Assembly (NCBI GenBank): GCA_036275365.1 | Contig: DASUDX010000044.1 | Coordinates: forward strand, 1-60,475 | Length of the DNA stretch: 60,475 bases | Source: DASUDX01 sp036275365 | GTDB taxonomy: Bacteria > Pseudomonadota > Gammaproteobacteria > Nevskiales > Nevskiaceae | Direction of reading: 5' to 3' | In this document: positions 26,770-35,114 of the stretch, piece by piece | Layout: each line of letters starts with the position of its first letter | Position numbering within the stretch: the first letter of the stretch is position 1 | Translations under genes and position numbers: made by a program | Notes under the pieces: model-generated | What the model saw: the letters and a program-made list of their open reading frames with translations, nothing else | The model's database searches: none | What the model was told of the DNA's origin: nothing

Positions 26770-27152
26770 TCGCCGGGGTCGGGGTTGATCTGCTCGAAGT
26801 GGCGCGCATGGCCAAGGCCCATGCGCGCTTCGGCGAGCGGCTGGAGCGGCGCCTGCTGCACCCGCAGGAGCGCGCGGCGCTCCCCGCGGCACGCCAGCCG
26901 GCCCGCTATCTGGCCAAGTGCTTTGCTGCCAAGGAGGCTTTCGTCAAGGCGCTCGGCACCGGGTTCGTCGGCGTCGCCCATGACGAGATCGGCAGCGTCC
27001 GCGACGCCCAGGGCCGCCCGCTGCTGGTCTACAGCGAGCGGCTGAGCGCCGATCTGCAGCGGCGCGGGATCAGCGCCGGTCACCTGAGCCTCAGCGACGA
27101 GGGCGGCCAGGTGATCGCCATGGTGGTGCTGGAGCGCAGCGCGGATCGCTAG
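26766..27152 (+). CDS. acpS: Holo-[acyl-carrier-protein] synthase
   Basis: Transfers 4'-phosphopantetheine from CoA to acyl carrier protein; 128 aa, usual size for AcpS. Mg-binding Asp8 lies in IAGVGVDLLEV and the conserved Glu in FAAKEAFVKALGTGF. GTG start overlaps the pdxJ stop by 4 nt. The gene is convergent with the hybrid kinase gene; a stem-loop lies between them. Confidence 0.95.
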   Translation: MIAGVGVDLLEVARMAKAHARFGERLERRLLHPQERAALPAARQPARYLAKCFAAKEAFVKALGTGFVGVAHDEIGSVRDAQGRPLLVYSERLSADLQRRGISAGHLSLSDEGGQVIAMVVLERSADR

Positions 27153-27153
27153 T

Positions 27154-27189
27154 CCGAGGCAGTCAACCCGCTCGAGCCCGCTGCCTCGG
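27154..27189. terminator. Stem-loop between convergent acpS and hybrid kinase genes
   Basis: CCGAGGCAG (27154-27162) pairs perfectly with CTGCCTCGG (27181-27189) around an 18-nt loop that holds a GCTCGAGC palindrome. The 3' side continues GGTTTC, a poor U-tract. Location in the 77-nt convergent gap supports a bidirectional terminator of modest strength. Confidence 0.5.
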
Positions 27190-27229
27190 GGTTTCACCAG
27201 ACGATGGGCCGACGGCCATCCTGTCCTCC

Positions 27230-29488
27230 TCACGCCCCCTGCAGATCGGCGAGGGAGTCCTCCAGCGCGGCGCGCAGCTGGCCGAGGGTGTCCGGCGCCA
27301 GGGTGCCGAACAGCGAGCTGCTGAGCTGGGCCTCGATCTCCGCCGCCACGCTGCGCAGCCGGTCGAGGTGGTAGAAGGCGGCGGTGCCGTTGAGGGTGTG
27401 GGCGGCGGCGCGGGCGGCCACCGCATCGCCGCGCGCCCAGGCCTGTTCCAGCTCGGCGAGCTGGGCCGGCAGTTCCTCGGCGAGCAGGGCCACCATCTCC
27501 GGATCGCGGGCGATGCGCTGGGCGGCGCCCGGCGGGCCGTCGGCGCGGGCACTGGCGCGCGGCGCCAGCACCCGCAGCAGGGCCGCCTCGTCAAAGGGCT
27601 TGAGCAGCAGCTCGTCGGCGCCAGCCTGCTGCAGCTGGATGCGGGTATCCGGGTCCAGCGAGGCGCTGGTGACCACCACCCGGCAGCGACGCCGGCGCGG
27701 GTCGCGGGCCTCGTGGGTGCGCAGGGCGCGCAGGGTGGACAGGCCATCCATGCCCGGCATGTTGCGGTCGAGCAGCAGCACATCGACGCTGCCATCGCTC
27801 CAGCTCTTGAGCGCATCCAGCCCGCTGGCGGCCTCCAGCACCTGGGCGCCCTGGTCGGTGAGCAGGGCCACCATGTAGCGGCGTGCGGCCGGGTTGTCCT
27901 CGGCCACCAGCACGGTCATGCCGGCCAGGCGCTCGCCGGCCGGCAGCGCACGGCACAGCTCGCAGAGCTCGCGGTAGAGGCTGCGGGCGACGCTGGTCTG
28001 GGGCAGGGCGCGGGCCGCGCCGCGGTCGATGGCCAGGGCCTGCACCGCCGGGGAGACCGAGGCCAGCCACATCAGCAGCGGCGGCGTGCCGCCCATGCAC
28101 AGGCTGCCGATCTCGGCGATCACCGCATCCTCCAGATCGCGCGGCTGGGCGCCGAGCAGCACCACATCCGGCTGCTGGCCGGCGCTGGCGGCGCGCAGGC
28201 GGTCGCGCAGGGGCAGGGCGGCGTTGAACACGGTCAGCTGCAGGCCCCAGAACTCCAGCACATGGGTCAGCGCCAGCCGGCTCGGGGCATGCGGCTCGGC
28301 CAGCCACAGGCGCTTGCCGCGCAGGCGGGTGCGCGCCTCGGCTGCCTCGCTGCGCGTCTCCAGCTGCAGGGTGATCTCGAAGCGGCTGCCGCGGCCGGGC
28401 TCGCTCTCCACCCGCACCTCGCCGCCCATCAGCTGGGTCAGCGAGCGCACGATGGTCAGCCCCAGCCCGCTGCCGGCCTGGGCCCGGCTGGTGGCGAACT
28501 GGCGGAACGGTTCGAACAGACGCCGGCACTGCTCGGCGCTCATGCCGATGCCGGTGTCGCGCACGCTCAGCGCCAGCCACACCTTGCCGCCCTCGCCGCG
28601 CTCGCGCCGCACCCGCAGCTCGACCTCGCCGTGGTCGGTGAACTTGATGGCATTGGAGAGCAGGTTGGTGAGGATCTGGCGCAGGCGCTGGGCATCGCCG
28701 TGCAGGGCATCGGGCACATCGTGGTCCACCAGATGCACCAGATGCAGGCCCTTGTCGTAGGCCAGCGGCGCCAGCATCGCCAGGGTGTCCTCGAGCGCAT
28801 CGCTGAGGCTGAAATCGGCCTGGGCGAGGCTCAGCCGGCCGGCCTCGATGCGGCTCCAGTCGAGCAGGTCGTTGAGCAGGCCGAGCAGGCCGCGGGCGGC
28901 CTTGTCGAGGGTGGCGAGGTAATCCGCCTGCTCGGGGCCGAGCTCGGTGCGCCGCAGCAGATCGGCGAAGCCGAGGATGGCGGTGAGCGGCGTGCGCAGC
29001 TCGTGCGAGAGATTGGAGAACTGCTCGGTCTGCTGGCGGGCCTGCTGCGCGGCGGCCTCCAGCGCCTGGCGCAGCTCGCGGTTGGTCTGGCCGAGCCGCT
29101 CGATCTCCTGGCGCAGGCGCAGGGCGGTCTGCGCCTGCTGGTCATCCTGCTGCTGCTGCTGGCGGTAGCGCAGATCGGCAAGCTGGTTGAGCAGCCGCGC
29201 CAGCTCGCCATCGCTGGCCGGCAGCCGGGTCTCGCCGCGTCCGGCGCCGAGATCGATCAGCGCCCGGCGCAGGCGCTCCTCGCGGGCGCGGCGATTGCCC
29301 AGGCGCAGCAGCACCAGCCCCACCCCCAGCGCGCTGGCCGGCAGACCCAGGGCCAGACCCGCCAGCAGGCCCTCGCGCAGGGTCAGCAGGGCCACCGCGC
29401 CCGGCACCACCGCGCAACCGACCAGCAGCAGGGCCGGGGCCCAGCGGATCAGCCAGGGGGCCTGGACGGTGGCGGGCGGCGAGGACAT
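27230..29488 (-). CDS. Hybrid sensor histidine kinase, GacS/BarA-like
   Basis: 752-aa inner-membrane kinase. Two TM segments (about 13-33 and 41-62) are joined by a loop of only a few residues, so there is almost no periplasmic sensor domain. Then come a coiled coil with a QQQQQDDQQ run (about 100-155), HisKA with NLSHELRTPL (His162), an HATPase with NLLSNAIKF, DTGIGM and GSGLGL, a degenerate receiver-like domain lacking the phospho-Asp, a true receiver (VLVAEDN, LLLDRNMPGMDG) and a C-terminal HPt with AAHTLNGTAAF. GacS/BarA kinases share this phosphorelay, and gacS lies near cysM-rlmD in Pseudomonas. No response-regulator gene is adjacent. Confidence 0.85.
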   Translation of the reverse strand: MSSPPATVQAPWLIRWAPALLLVGCAVVPGAVALLTLREGLLAGLALGLPASALGVGLVLLRLGNRRAREERLRRALIDLGAGRGETRLPASDGELARLLNQLADLRYRQQQQQDDQQAQTALRLRQEIERLGQTNRELRQALEAAAQQARQQTEQFSNLSHELRTPLTAILGFADLLRRTELGPEQADYLATLDKAARGLLGLLNDLLDWSRIEAGRLSLAQADFSLSDALEDTLAMLAPLAYDKGLHLVHLVDHDVPDALHGDAQRLRQILTNLLSNAIKFTDHGEVELRVRRERGEGGKVWLALSVRDTGIGMSAEQCRRLFEPFRQFATSRAQAGSGLGLTIVRSLTQLMGGEVRVESEPGRGSRFEITLQLETRSEAAEARTRLRGKRLWLAEPHAPSRLALTHVLEFWGLQLTVFNAALPLRDRLRAASAGQQPDVVLLGAQPRDLEDAVIAEIGSLCMGGTPPLLMWLASVSPAVQALAIDRGAARALPQTSVARSLYRELCELCRALPAGERLAGMTVLVAEDNPAARRYMVALLTDQGAQVLEAASGLDALKSWSDGSVDVLLLDRNMPGMDGLSTLRALRTHEARDPRRRRCRVVVTSASLDPDTRIQLQQAGADELLLKPFDEAALLRVLAPRASARADGPPGAAQRIARDPEMVALLAEELPAQLAELEQAWARGDAVAARAAAHTLNGTAAFYHLDRLRSVAAEIEAQLSSSLFGTLAPDTLGQLRAALEDSLADLQGA

Positions 29489-29526
29489 GGCCACTAGCCT
29501 ACCGGTCGCCGCCCACCCCGGGCGCC

Positions 29527-29532
29527 TACAAT
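29527..29532 (+). promoter_or_regulatory. -10-like TACAAT directly before cysM
   Basis: TACAAT ends 7 nt before the ATG at 29540, so transcription would start at or next to the start codon (leaderless mRNA). No clear -35 is visible. It explains why no Shine-Dalgarno precedes cysM and favours ATG 29540 over the overlapping ATG at 29531. Confidence 0.45.
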
Positions 29533-29539
29533 GCGCGCG

Positions 29540-30433
29540 ATGAACACGCTCACCGTCGCCGAGACCATCGGCCGCACGCCCCTGGTCCGGCTGAGCCGGC
29601 TGCCCGGCATTGGCTCCAACACCCTGCTGGCCAAGCTGGAAGGCAACAATCCGGCGGGCTCGGTGAAGGACCGCCCGGCCTATTCGATGATCCGTCGCGC
29701 CGAGGAGCGCGGCGAGATCCGCCCCGGCGACACCCTGATCGAGGCCACCTCCGGCAACACCGGCATTGCCCTGGCCATGGCCGCCGCGCTGCGCGGCTAC
29801 CGCATGCGGCTGATCATGCCCGAGCACATGAGCGCCGAGCGCCGCGCCAGCATGCGCGCCTATGGTGCCGAGATCGTGCTGGTGAGCCAGGCCGAGGGCA
29901 TGGAAGGGGCGCGGGATCTCGCCCTGAAGATGCAGGCACGCGGCGAGGGCCGGGTGCTCGACCAGTTCGTCAATCCGGACAACCCGCGCGCCCACTACGA
30001 GGGCACCGGACCGGAGATCTGGCAGGACACCGGCGGGGCCATCACCCATTTCGTCGCCACCCTCGGCACCACCGGCACCATCATGGGCACCGGCCGCTAT
30101 CTGAAGGAGCAGAACCCGGCGATCGAGGTGGTCGGGGTGTATCCGGATGGCGAGTCGAGCATTCCCGGCATCCGCAAGTGGCCGGAGGCCTACCAGCCCA
30201 AGTTCTTCGACCGCTCGCGCATCGATCGCATCATCGAAGTCGGCAGCCGTGATGCCGAAGCCACCATGCGCGCGCTGGCCGAGCGCGAGGGCGTGTTCTG
30301 CGGCCCGTCCTCGGGCGGCTCGGTGTTTGCCGCGCTGAGCCTGTGCCGCGAGCTGGAGCACGCGGTGGTGGCCTGCATCGTCTGTGATCGCGGCGATCGC
30401 TACATCTCCACTGGCGTGTTCCCGGACCGCTGA
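29540..30433 (+). CDS. cysM: Cysteine synthase B
   Basis: PLP-dependent O-acetylserine sulfhydrylase; 297 aa. NPAGSVKDRPAYSMI holds the PLP lysine and is the CysM form rather than CysK; TSGNTGIALA binds phosphate and substrate, and GTTGTIMGTGRYLKE follows. The ATG at 29540 was preferred to 29531 because a TACAAT -10 element overlaps the latter. It opens a seven-gene plus-strand run (cysM, rlmD, CYTH, L,D-transpeptidase, nagZ, phosphoribosyltransferase, mtiP-like) and is divergent from the hybrid kinase. Confidence 0.93.
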   Translation: MNTLTVAETIGRTPLVRLSRLPGIGSNTLLAKLEGNNPAGSVKDRPAYSMIRRAEERGEIRPGDTLIEATSGNTGIALAMAAALRGYRMRLIMPEHMSAERRASMRAYGAEIVLVSQAEGMEGARDLALKMQARGEGRVLDQFVNPDNPRAHYEGTGPEIWQDTGGAITHFVATLGTTGTIMGTGRYLKEQNPAIEVVGVYPDGESSIPGIRKWPEAYQPKFFDRSRIDRIIEVGSRDAEATMRALAEREGVFCGPSSGGSVFAALSLCRELEHAVVACIVCDRGDRYISTGVFPDR

Positions 30434-30437
30434 GCCG

Positions 30438-31763
30438 ATGAGCCGACGCAACCGCCGGCCGCTGCCGGCCGGAGAGCCGGTGGTGGAGATCCTCGATCTC
30501 GCCACCGATGGCCGCGGCGTGGCGCGGGTGGAGGGCAAAGTGGTGTTCGTCGCCGACGCCCTGCCCGGCGAGCGGGTGCGGATCCGCTATCTGGCGGCCG
30601 GGCGGGATGCCGACGAGGCGCAGGCGCTGGCGGTGGAGCAGGCCTCGCCGGACCGGGTGACGCCGGGCTGCGCCCACTTCGGCGTCTGCGGGGGCTGCGC
30701 GCTCCAGCATCTGGCGCCAGCCGCCCAGCTCGCCGCCAAGCAGAAATGGCTGGCCGATGCCTTCGAGCGGCTCGGCAAGGTGCAGCCGGCGCAGTGGGCA
30801 CCGCCGCTGGCCGGACCGGTCTGGGGCTACCGGCGCCGCGCCCGCCTGGGCGTCAAGCAGGTGGCCAAGAAGGGCGGGGTGCTGGTGGGCTTCCGCGAGC
30901 GGCGCAGCTTCTTCCTCGCCCAGCTCAGCCGCTGCGAGGTGCTCGATCCGCGGGTCGGCGGGCAGCTCGGGGTGATCGCCGAGGCGCTGGCCGGGCTGTC
31001 GATCGCCGATCGCATTCCGCAGATCGAGATGTCGGCCACCGGCCATGTGTGCCTCGCCCTGCGCGTGCTCAGCCCGCCCACAGCGTCCGATCTCGAGCGC
31101 CTGCGCGCGCTGGCGGCCGCCACCGGCTTCGAGCTGCGCCTGCAGCCCGGCGGACTGGACAGCATCCAGCCGCTGCAGCCGCCCGCGCGGCGCCTCGACT
31201 ACTCCCCGGATGGCAGCGCGCTGCGGCTCGCCTTCGAGGTCGGCGACTTCATCCAGGTCAACGGTCCGCTCAGCCAGCAGGTGGTGCGGCAGGCGCTGGA
31301 CTGGCTCGCGCCCCAGCCCGGCGAGGCGGTGCTGGAACTGTTCTGCGGGCTGGGCAATTTCTCGCTGCCGCTGGCCCGCCACGGCGTGCAGCTGACCGCG
31401 CTGGAGGGCGATGCCGGGCTGGTGGCGCGCGCCCGCGCCAACGCCGCCGAGGCGGGGCTGTCGATTGCCTTCGACAAGGCCGATCTGTTCCAGCCGGAGC
31501 AGCCCGCCACCCGCGAGCGGCTGCGCGGCCCCTTCGACGCGGTGCTGCTGGACCCGCCGCGGGCCGGCGCCGAGGCGGTGCTGCCGGCGATCGCCGCGAC
31601 CGCGGCGCGACGGGTGCTCTATGTCTCCTGCCATCCGGGTACGCTGGCGCGTGACGCCGGCCGGCTGGTGCACGAGCATGGCTTTACGCTGGCGCGGGCG
31701 GGGGTGATGGACATGTTTCCGCACACCGCCCATGTGGAATCGATGGCGCTGTTCCTGCGCTGA
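30438..31763 (+). CDS. rlmD: 23S rRNA (uracil-5-)-methyltransferase RlmD
   Basis: SAM-dependent m5U methyltransferase acting on U1939 (E. coli numbering) of 23S rRNA; 441 aa. N-terminal TRAM domain (ILDLATDGRGVARVEGKVVFV), an iron-sulfur cluster motif CAHFGVCGGC plus a later Cys in SRCEVLDP, SAM-binding ELFCGLGNFSLPLA, LDPPRAGAE and the catalytic Cys in YVSCHPGTLARD. Starts 5 nt after cysM stop. The cysM-rlmD adjacency is conserved with Pseudomonas. Confidence 0.94.
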   Translation: MSRRNRRPLPAGEPVVEILDLATDGRGVARVEGKVVFVADALPGERVRIRYLAAGRDADEAQALAVEQASPDRVTPGCAHFGVCGGCALQHLAPAAQLAAKQKWLADAFERLGKVQPAQWAPPLAGPVWGYRRRARLGVKQVAKKGGVLVGFRERRSFFLAQLSRCEVLDPRVGGQLGVIAEALAGLSIADRIPQIEMSATGHVCLALRVLSPPTASDLERLRALAAATGFELRLQPGGLDSIQPLQPPARRLDYSPDGSALRLAFEVGDFIQVNGPLSQQVVRQALDWLAPQPGEAVLELFCGLGNFSLPLARHGVQLTALEGDAGLVARARANAAEAGLSIAFDKADLFQPEQPATRERLRGPFDAVLLDPPRAGAEAVLPAIAATAARRVLYVSCHPGTLARDAGRLVHEHGFTLARAGVMDMFPHTAHVESMALFLR

Positions 31764-31783
31764 CCGCAATCCGGACGACGACG

Positions 31784-32251
31784 ATGGGACTGGAAATCGA
31801 ACGCAAGTTCCTGCTGCGCGACGAGGCCTGGCGCGCCGAGGTGCGGCGCTCGCGGCGGCTGGCCCAGGGCTATCTCGCCGACACCGGCGGACCGGCCTCG
31901 GTGCGGGTGCGCATCCAGGGCGAGGAGGCGCGGCTCAACATCAAGGCGGCGGTGGTCGGCGCGGCCCGGGCCGAGTACGACTACCCGCTGCCGCTGGCCG
32001 ATGCCGAGCAGATCCTCGGCGGGCTCTGCGTGGGCCGGGTGGAGAAGACCCGCCACTATGTCGAGCGCGATGGCCTGACCTGGGAGATCGACGAGTTCCA
32101 CGGCGACAACGCCGGGCTGGTGGTGGCCGAGGTCGAGCTGGGGGCGGTGGATCAGCGCATCGTCCATCCGCCCTGGCTGGGCGAGGAAGTCACCGAGGAT
32201 GTGCGCTACTACAACCACAGCCTCGCGTTGCGGCCCTACGCGCAGTGGTGA
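31784..32251 (+). CDS. CYTH-domain protein, probable inorganic triphosphatase
   Basis: 155-aa single-domain CYTH protein. The defining ExExK is present at the N-terminus (GLEIERKFL), and charged strands such as VRVRIQG, RLNIKAA, TRHYVERDGLTWEIDEF and VAEVEL line the triphosphate tunnel. Members of this short bacterial group hydrolyse tripolyphosphate; class IV adenylate cyclase is the main alternative. It lies 20 nt after rlmD and 4 nt before the next gene. Confidence 0.85.
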   Translation: MGLEIERKFLLRDEAWRAEVRRSRRLAQGYLADTGGPASVRVRIQGEEARLNIKAAVVGAARAEYDYPLPLADAEQILGGLCVGRVEKTRHYVERDGLTWEIDEFHGDNAGLVVAEVELGAVDQRIVHPPWLGEEVTEDVRYYNHSLALRPYAQW

Positions 32252-32255
32252 GTCC

Positions 32256-32732
32256 GTGCACCTGAGCATCGATCTGCGCCGCCAGCGGCTGGGCCTGTGG
32301 GACCAGGGCCGGCTGCTGCGCGAGCTGGCGGTGTCCACCGGCGCCAACGGTGTCGGCGAGATTCTCGGCTCGGGCTGCACCCCGCGCGGCCATCACCGGA
32401 TCCGTGCGGCGATCGGCGCCGGTGCTCCAGAGGGCGCGGTGTTCGTCGGCCGCCGGCCCACCGGGGAGATCTGGAGCCCGGCGCTGCATGCGCAGTTTCC
32501 CGGGCGCGACTGGATCCTCACCCGCATCCTCTGGCTCTCCGGCTGCGAGCGCGGCCGCAACCGGCTGGGCTGCGTGGACACCTTCCGCCGCTACATCTAT
32601 CTGCACGGCACGCCGCCGGTCACCCCGCTGGGCCAGCCCGGCTCCAAGGGCTGCATCCGCGTGGCCAATGCCGACATCATCGAGCTGTTCAATCGGGTGG
32701 GACCGGGAACCGACGTGGAACTGAACGCATGA
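32256..32732 (+). CDS. L,D-transpeptidase (YkuD) without obvious signal peptide
   Basis: 158-aa YkuD-fold protein starting at GTG 32256 (MHLSIDLRRQRLGLW). The catalytic region has His in YLHGTP and Ser/Cys in GSKGCIRVANADI, fitting HxxxxxxS/GCxR. Such enzymes cross-link peptidoglycan peptides, usually in the periplasm, but no signal or TM segment is visible, so either it stays inside the cell or uses an unrecognised route. It overlaps nagZ by 4 nt, which suggests a link to cell-wall turnover. Confidence 0.85.
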   Translation: MHLSIDLRRQRLGLWDQGRLLRELAVSTGANGVGEILGSGCTPRGHHRIRAAIGAGAPEGAVFVGRRPTGEIWSPALHAQFPGRDWILTRILWLSGCERGRNRLGCVDTFRRYIYLHGTPPVTPLGQPGSKGCIRVANADIIELFNRVGPGTDVELNA

Positions 32733-33694
32733 AGGGGCTGATCGGGCCGATCATGGCCGACATCAGCGGCCGCGAGCTCAAGCCGGAGGACCGCGAGATC
32801 CTCCGCCACCCGCTGGTCGGCGGGGTGATCCTGTTCACCCGCAACTACTACGACCACGCCCAGCTCAAGGCCCTGTGCCGCGAGCTGCTCGCGCTCAAGC
32901 AGCCGCGCCTGCTGATCGCGGTGGATCACGAGGGCGGCCGGGTGCAGCGCTTCCGCATGGGCTTCTCGCGGATTCCGGCGATGGGCAGTCTCGGCCGCTT
33001 CCATCGCGAGGACCCGGCGGCGGCGCTGGCCGAGGCCGAGAGCTGGGGCGCGACCATCGGCCGCGAGCTCGGCGGGTTCGGCATCGATCTCTGCTTCGCC
33101 CCGGTGCTGGACCGTGATTTCGGCGTCTCCCAGATCATCGGCGACCGCGCCTTCGGCGAGGACATCGACACCATCGTGGCGCTGGCCAGCGCCTTCCGCC
33201 GCGGCCTCAACGCCGAGGGCCTGGCGGCCACCGGCAAGCACTTCCCCGGCCACGGTGCGGTGGCGGCCGACTCCCACCTGGAGCTGCCGATCGACCGCCG
33301 GCCGCTGGCCGAGATCGAGCGTGGCGATCTGCAGCCCTTCGCGCGGATGATCGAGCAGGGGCTGGAGTCGGTGATGATGGCGCATGTGCGCTACAACGAT
33401 CTCGACGAGACGCCGGCCTCGTTCTCGCGGCGCTGGATCCGTGGCGTGCTGCGTCGCCAGCTCGGCTTCCGCGGCGCGGTGTTCTGCGACGACCTGTCGA
33501 TGAAGGGCGCCTGGATGGTCGGCGAGCTGCCGGAGCGGGCGCGGCTGGCGCTGGATGCCGGCTGCGACATGCTGCCGGTCTGCAATGACCGCCAGGGCCT
33601 GGTCGAGCTGCTCGATGCCCTGCGCGAGGTGCAGCCGCGCAAGGTGGGCGATGCCCGCCTGCGCCGTCTCTACCGCCGCGGGAGCCCGCCGTGA
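32729..33694 (+). CDS. nagZ: Beta-N-acetylhexosaminidase (peptidoglycan recycling)
   Basis: Cytoplasmic GH3 enzyme that removes GlcNAc from anhydromuropeptides; 321 aa. Motifs: LFTRNY, AVDHEGGRVQR, FAPVLD, the catalytic loop KHFPGHG and the nucleophile Asp in FCDDLSMKGA. Overlaps both neighbours by 4 nt. In Pseudomonas nagZ lies next to a methylthioinosine phosphorylase gene, as it nearly does here. Confidence 0.96.
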   Translation: MKGLIGPIMADISGRELKPEDREILRHPLVGGVILFTRNYYDHAQLKALCRELLALKQPRLLIAVDHEGGRVQRFRMGFSRIPAMGSLGRFHREDPAAALAEAESWGATIGRELGGFGIDLCFAPVLDRDFGVSQIIGDRAFGEDIDTIVALASAFRRGLNAEGLAATGKHFPGHGAVAADSHLELPIDRRPLAEIERGDLQPFARMIEQGLESVMMAHVRYNDLDETPASFSRRWIRGVLRRQLGFRGAVFCDDLSMKGAWMVGELPERARLALDAGCDMLPVCNDRQGLVELLDALREVQPRKVGDARLRRLYRRGSPP

Positions 33695-34251
33695 GCGAGG
33701 TCGATCTCGCCGCCCTGCGCCAGATCCGCGAGCAGGCCGACTGCCTCTACGACGCCGCGGCGGTGCAGGCCGCCTACGACCGCCTGGCCTCGGCGATCGC
33801 CGAGCGCTATGCCCTTGCCAATCCGCTGGTGCTGTGTGTGATGAACGGTGGTCTGCCGGCCACCGCCGAGATCACCCGCCGTCTCGACTTCCCCTTCGAG
33901 CAGGACTATCTGCATGCCACCCGCTACCGCGGCGCCACCGCCGGCGGCGGGCTGGTGTGGAAGCGCCAGCCGGATCCGGCGCGGGTGGCCGGCCGTGCGC
34001 TGCTGGTGATCGACGACATCCTCGACGAGGGCCACACCCTGGTGGCGATCCGCAAGGCACTGCTGGAGTTCCGCCCGGCGAGCCTGGCGGTGGCAGTGCT
34101 GGCCGAGAAGCGCCATGACCGCCGCGCCCCCGGTGCCCACGCCGAGTTCATCGGCCTGACCCTGCCGGACCGCTATGTGTTCGGCTGCGGCATGGATGTG
34201 CGCGAGTACTGGCGCCAGCTGCCCGGCATTTATGCGGTGAAGGCGGAGTGA
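33691..34251 (+). CDS. Hypoxanthine-guanine phosphoribosyltransferase
   Basis: 186-aa type I phosphoribosyltransferase. The PRPP loop LLVIDDILDEGHTL and CVMNGGLPATAEI are clear; YVFGCGMDVREYWRQLPGIY is the usual C-terminal segment of hypoxanthine phosphoribosyltransferases. It would turn hypoxanthine or guanine plus PRPP into IMP/GMP. It precedes a phosphorylase that frees hypoxanthine from methylthioinosine, so the two genes form a short purine salvage route. GTG start overlaps nagZ. Confidence 0.88.
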   Translation: MSEVDLAALRQIREQADCLYDAAAVQAAYDRLASAIAERYALANPLVLCVMNGGLPATAEITRRLDFPFEQDYLHATRYRGATAGGGLVWKRQPDPARVAGRALLVIDDILDEGHTLVAIRKALLEFRPASLAVAVLAEKRHDRRAPGAHAEFIGLTLPDRYVFGCGMDVREYWRQLPGIYAVKAE

Positions 34252-34256
34252 TGGTG

Positions 34257-35015
34257 ATGACGGCAACCCTGGCCCTGATCGGTGGCACCGGCTTCAACCA
34301 GTGGGAGGGCCTGCAGACCGAGGAACGGCGCGAGATCCTCACCCCCTACGGTCCGGCCTCGGCGCCGCTGCTGCGCGGGCGGCTGGGCGATGCGGCGGTG
34401 TGGTTTCTCGCCCGCCATGGCGAGGGCCACCGGATTCCCCCGCATGCGATCAACTACCGCGCCAACCTCTGGGCCCTGCGCGAGGTGGGAGTGACCCGGG
34501 TGATCGCGATCGCCGCGGTCGGCGCCATCGCCGCCGACTTCCCGCCCGGGGCGATCGCCCTGCCGCACGATCTGATCGACTACACCTGGGGTCGCGAGCA
34601 CAGCTACGCCGATGGCCGTCCGGGGTCCGGGCTGCAGCATGTGGAGCTCTCCGCGCCCTATGCGCCGGCGCTGCGCCAGGCGCTGCTGGCGGCCGCCACC
34701 CGCAGCGGCACGTCCTGCCTGGACGGCGGGGTGATGGCGGTGACCCAGGGACCGCGTCTGGAGACCCCGGCCGAAATCCGCCGCCTGCGCCAGGACGGCG
34801 CCACCATGGTGGGCATGACCGGCATGCCGGAGGCCGCCCTGGCCGCCGAGCTCGGGCTCGCCTATGCCTGCCTGGCGGTGAGCGTGAACTGGGCGGCGGG
34901 TCTGTCGCCGGCCGGGGCCGGCATCCACGACGAGATCCACCAGTCGCTGGCCACCGGCATGGACCGCGTGCGCCGGGTGCTGGCCGCGGCGCTGCCCTCG
35001 CTGGTCGCCGCCTGA
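34257..35015 (+). CDS. S-methyl-5'-thioinosine/thioadenosine phosphorylase-like protein
   Basis: 252-aa purine nucleoside phosphorylase of the MTAP group: LALIGGTGFNQ, FLARHGEGHRIPPHAINYRAN, VGAIAADFPPGAI, TQGPRLETPAEI, and MVGMTGMPEAALAAELG. The Pseudomonas relative beside nagZ uses methylthioinosine, and the preceding hypoxanthine phosphoribosyltransferase fits that. Starts at 34248 (GTG), 34251 (ATG) and 34257 (ATG) are all in frame; 34257 is best spaced from AAGGCGGAG and gives the family N-terminus. Confidence 0.85.
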   Translation: MTATLALIGGTGFNQWEGLQTEERREILTPYGPASAPLLRGRLGDAAVWFLARHGEGHRIPPHAINYRANLWALREVGVTRVIAIAAVGAIAADFPPGAIALPHDLIDYTWGREHSYADGRPGSGLQHVELSAPYAPALRQALLAAATRSGTSCLDGGVMAVTQGPRLETPAEIRRLRQDGATMVGMTGMPEAALAAELGLAYACLAVSVNWAAGLSPAGAGIHDEIHQSLATGMDRVRRVLAAALPSLVAA

Positions 35016-35049
35016 GCGGCCGCGCGCGGCCACGGCGCGCCATAAGCAT

Positions 35050-35062
35050 CGTCTGACAGACG
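35050..35062. promoter_or_regulatory. Perfect dyad upstream of the tolC-like operon
   Basis: CGTCTG-A-CAGACG is a perfect 13-nt palindrome in the 99-nt gap between the phosphorylase and the tolC-like gene, 53 nt before its ATG. The one-base centre cannot form an RNA hairpin easily, so a DNA-binding operator is the likelier reading. No known regulator site was recognised. Confidence 0.35.
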
Positions 35063-35114
35063 CGCCGGGGCGCGGCGGGGAGACTGGCCGCGGATTTGCC
35101 CTGCGCCCTGGCTG

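Noticed and set aside
29145..29165. CTG-repeat microsatellite within the hybrid kinase gene
   Set aside because: Encodes a short Gln run in a coiled coil; too short to be called a phase-variable repeat.
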